A stretch of DNA of 64,000 bases from Solimicrobium sp040544425 (GTDB taxonomy: Bacteria; Pseudomonadota; Gammaproteobacteria; Burkholderiales; Burkholderiaceae_D): the NCBI GenBank assembly GCA_040544425.1, contig JBEONO010000008.1, forward strand, positions 1 through 64,000, written 5' to 3'. The position numbers were made by a program, and so were the translations under genes. The first letter of the stretch is position 1; every line of letters starts with the position of its first letter. Of the stretch, positions 63,561 to 64,000 are shown piece by piece. The notes beneath the pieces were generated by a model. It was not told the DNA's origin, did not search any database, and saw only the letters and a list, made by a program, of their open reading frames with translations.

Positions 63561-64000
63561 TCACTCTCGCTGAAACATTTCATCCAGTAAGGACTTAAAT
63601 TTGAGATAGCAGGTGTAATTTTTAGGGTATAAATAATTTTGACAGTCGCTAATTATTTTAGCGAACTTATCTGGATCATTAAGATATTTAGATACAAATT
63701 TTAGCAAGCCGCCCTGAATCAATGGTTCAATTATGTCGTTAGCGAATTCATTTTCACTGGGGTATTTTACTAAGAGGCATTTCAATGCATCAAGCGCGTT
63801 CTCATCATCAGAAGAATCAGATTCCGCATGGCTCAGATATTCAAAAAAAAATGGGAACCTGCCAATCCCAAGCTCGATGAACGCCTTATTCAACTCGATT
63901 TTAAATTCTTTGAGGTGGGAAAGGCTAACGTGATTTTGAATCAGCTTGATAAATGCGTCCAAGCAGGCGTCGCATGCCGCTTCGCGGACGGGGGACTTGG
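63561..64000 (-). CDS. 3' part of an unknown gene, running off the right edge
   Basis: The frame stays open from its stop (63561-63563) to the window edge, so the 5' end lies outside. At least 145 residues are visible. The segment from 63962 downward is AT-rich, acidic and helical (AESDSSDDENALDAL; ends SLLDEMFQRE), while the last 40 bases toward the edge are GC-rich (reads SPVREAACDACLDAF). A TTG at 63962 could start a shorter protein, but it has no ribosome site. I recognise no family. The composition change could mean a foreign C-terminal module. Confidence 0.5.
   Translation of the reverse strand, partial: KSPVREAACDACLDAFIKLIQNHVSLSHLKEFKIELNKAFIELGIGRFPFFFEYLSHAESDSSDDENALDALKCLLVKYPSENEFANDIIEPLIQGGLLKFVSKYLNDPDKFAKIISDCQNYLYPKNYTCYLKFKSLLDEMFQRE

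Overview
This 64 kb window is a chromosomal stretch of a Gram-negative bacterium. It is most likely a betaproteobacterium of the order Burkholderiales, plausibly Oxalobacteraceae (an Undibacterium- or Herminiimonas-like organism). The evidence is the gene order: rpsF-priB-rpsR-rplI-dnaB; yceD-rpmF-plsX-fabH-fabD-fabG-acpP-fabF followed by rpoE-rseA-rseB-mucD; DUF1631, DUF455 and GFA genes; and base composition near 50% GC. The genus assignment is inference. I saw no rRNA, phage, insertion sequence or CRISPR array.

Layout. 1-3.7 kb: the tail of an unidentified gene, tRNA-Ser(CGA), the potassium transporter gene kup, a gene-free stretch with an orphan terminator, and tRNA-Asn(GTT). 3.7-18.5 kb is the accessory part: an MFS transporter, a 1020-residue lipoprotein with six tandem repeats, an amino-acid permease, an unrecognised 1024-residue protein, a Rieske oxygenase, a dipeptidyl peptidase IV, an HDOD protein and a small EF-hand protein. 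18.7-23.6 kb: a phosphate transporter with its DUF47 partner, dnaB, and the S6/PriB/S18/L9 operon. 23.7-27.8 kb: a HbpS/GlcG-like protein, an NlpC/P60 hydrolase, a patatin lipoprotein, a small membrane protein and rmuC. 27.9-31.0 kb: molybdenum cofactor genes moaA-mobA-moeA.

31.0-44.2 kb is one long minus-strand block. It holds RNA processing genes (TrmH-like, rnhB), a glutaredoxin-like protein, the envelope-stress sigma factor with its regulators and protease (rpoE-rseA-rseB-mucD), a YgfX-like membrane protein, and the fatty-acid synthesis operon with rpmF and yceD. maf/yceF is divergent from yceD, as in E. coli. 44.2-51.8 kb: response regulators, a YXWGXW lipoprotein, a MATE exporter, a pseudouridine synthase and modABC for molybdate uptake, which feeds the cofactor genes 20 kb away. 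51.8-64 kb: a DUF1631 protein, thrC, a DUF455 protein, a TPR-glycosyltransferase protein, gamma carbonic anhydrase, hslO, small conserved proteins, tRNA-Pro(TGG) and the 3' part of an unknown gene.

The best candidates for something undescribed are the 1024-residue protein at 10261-13335, which has three or four degenerate beta-rich internal modules; the response regulator with a broken GGDEF motif; and a possible small RNA upstream of kup. A strong sigma-E-type promoter sits in front of rpoE. Many start codons were moved inward from the longest reading frame on ribosome-site, signal-peptide or terminator grounds; each entry says why.
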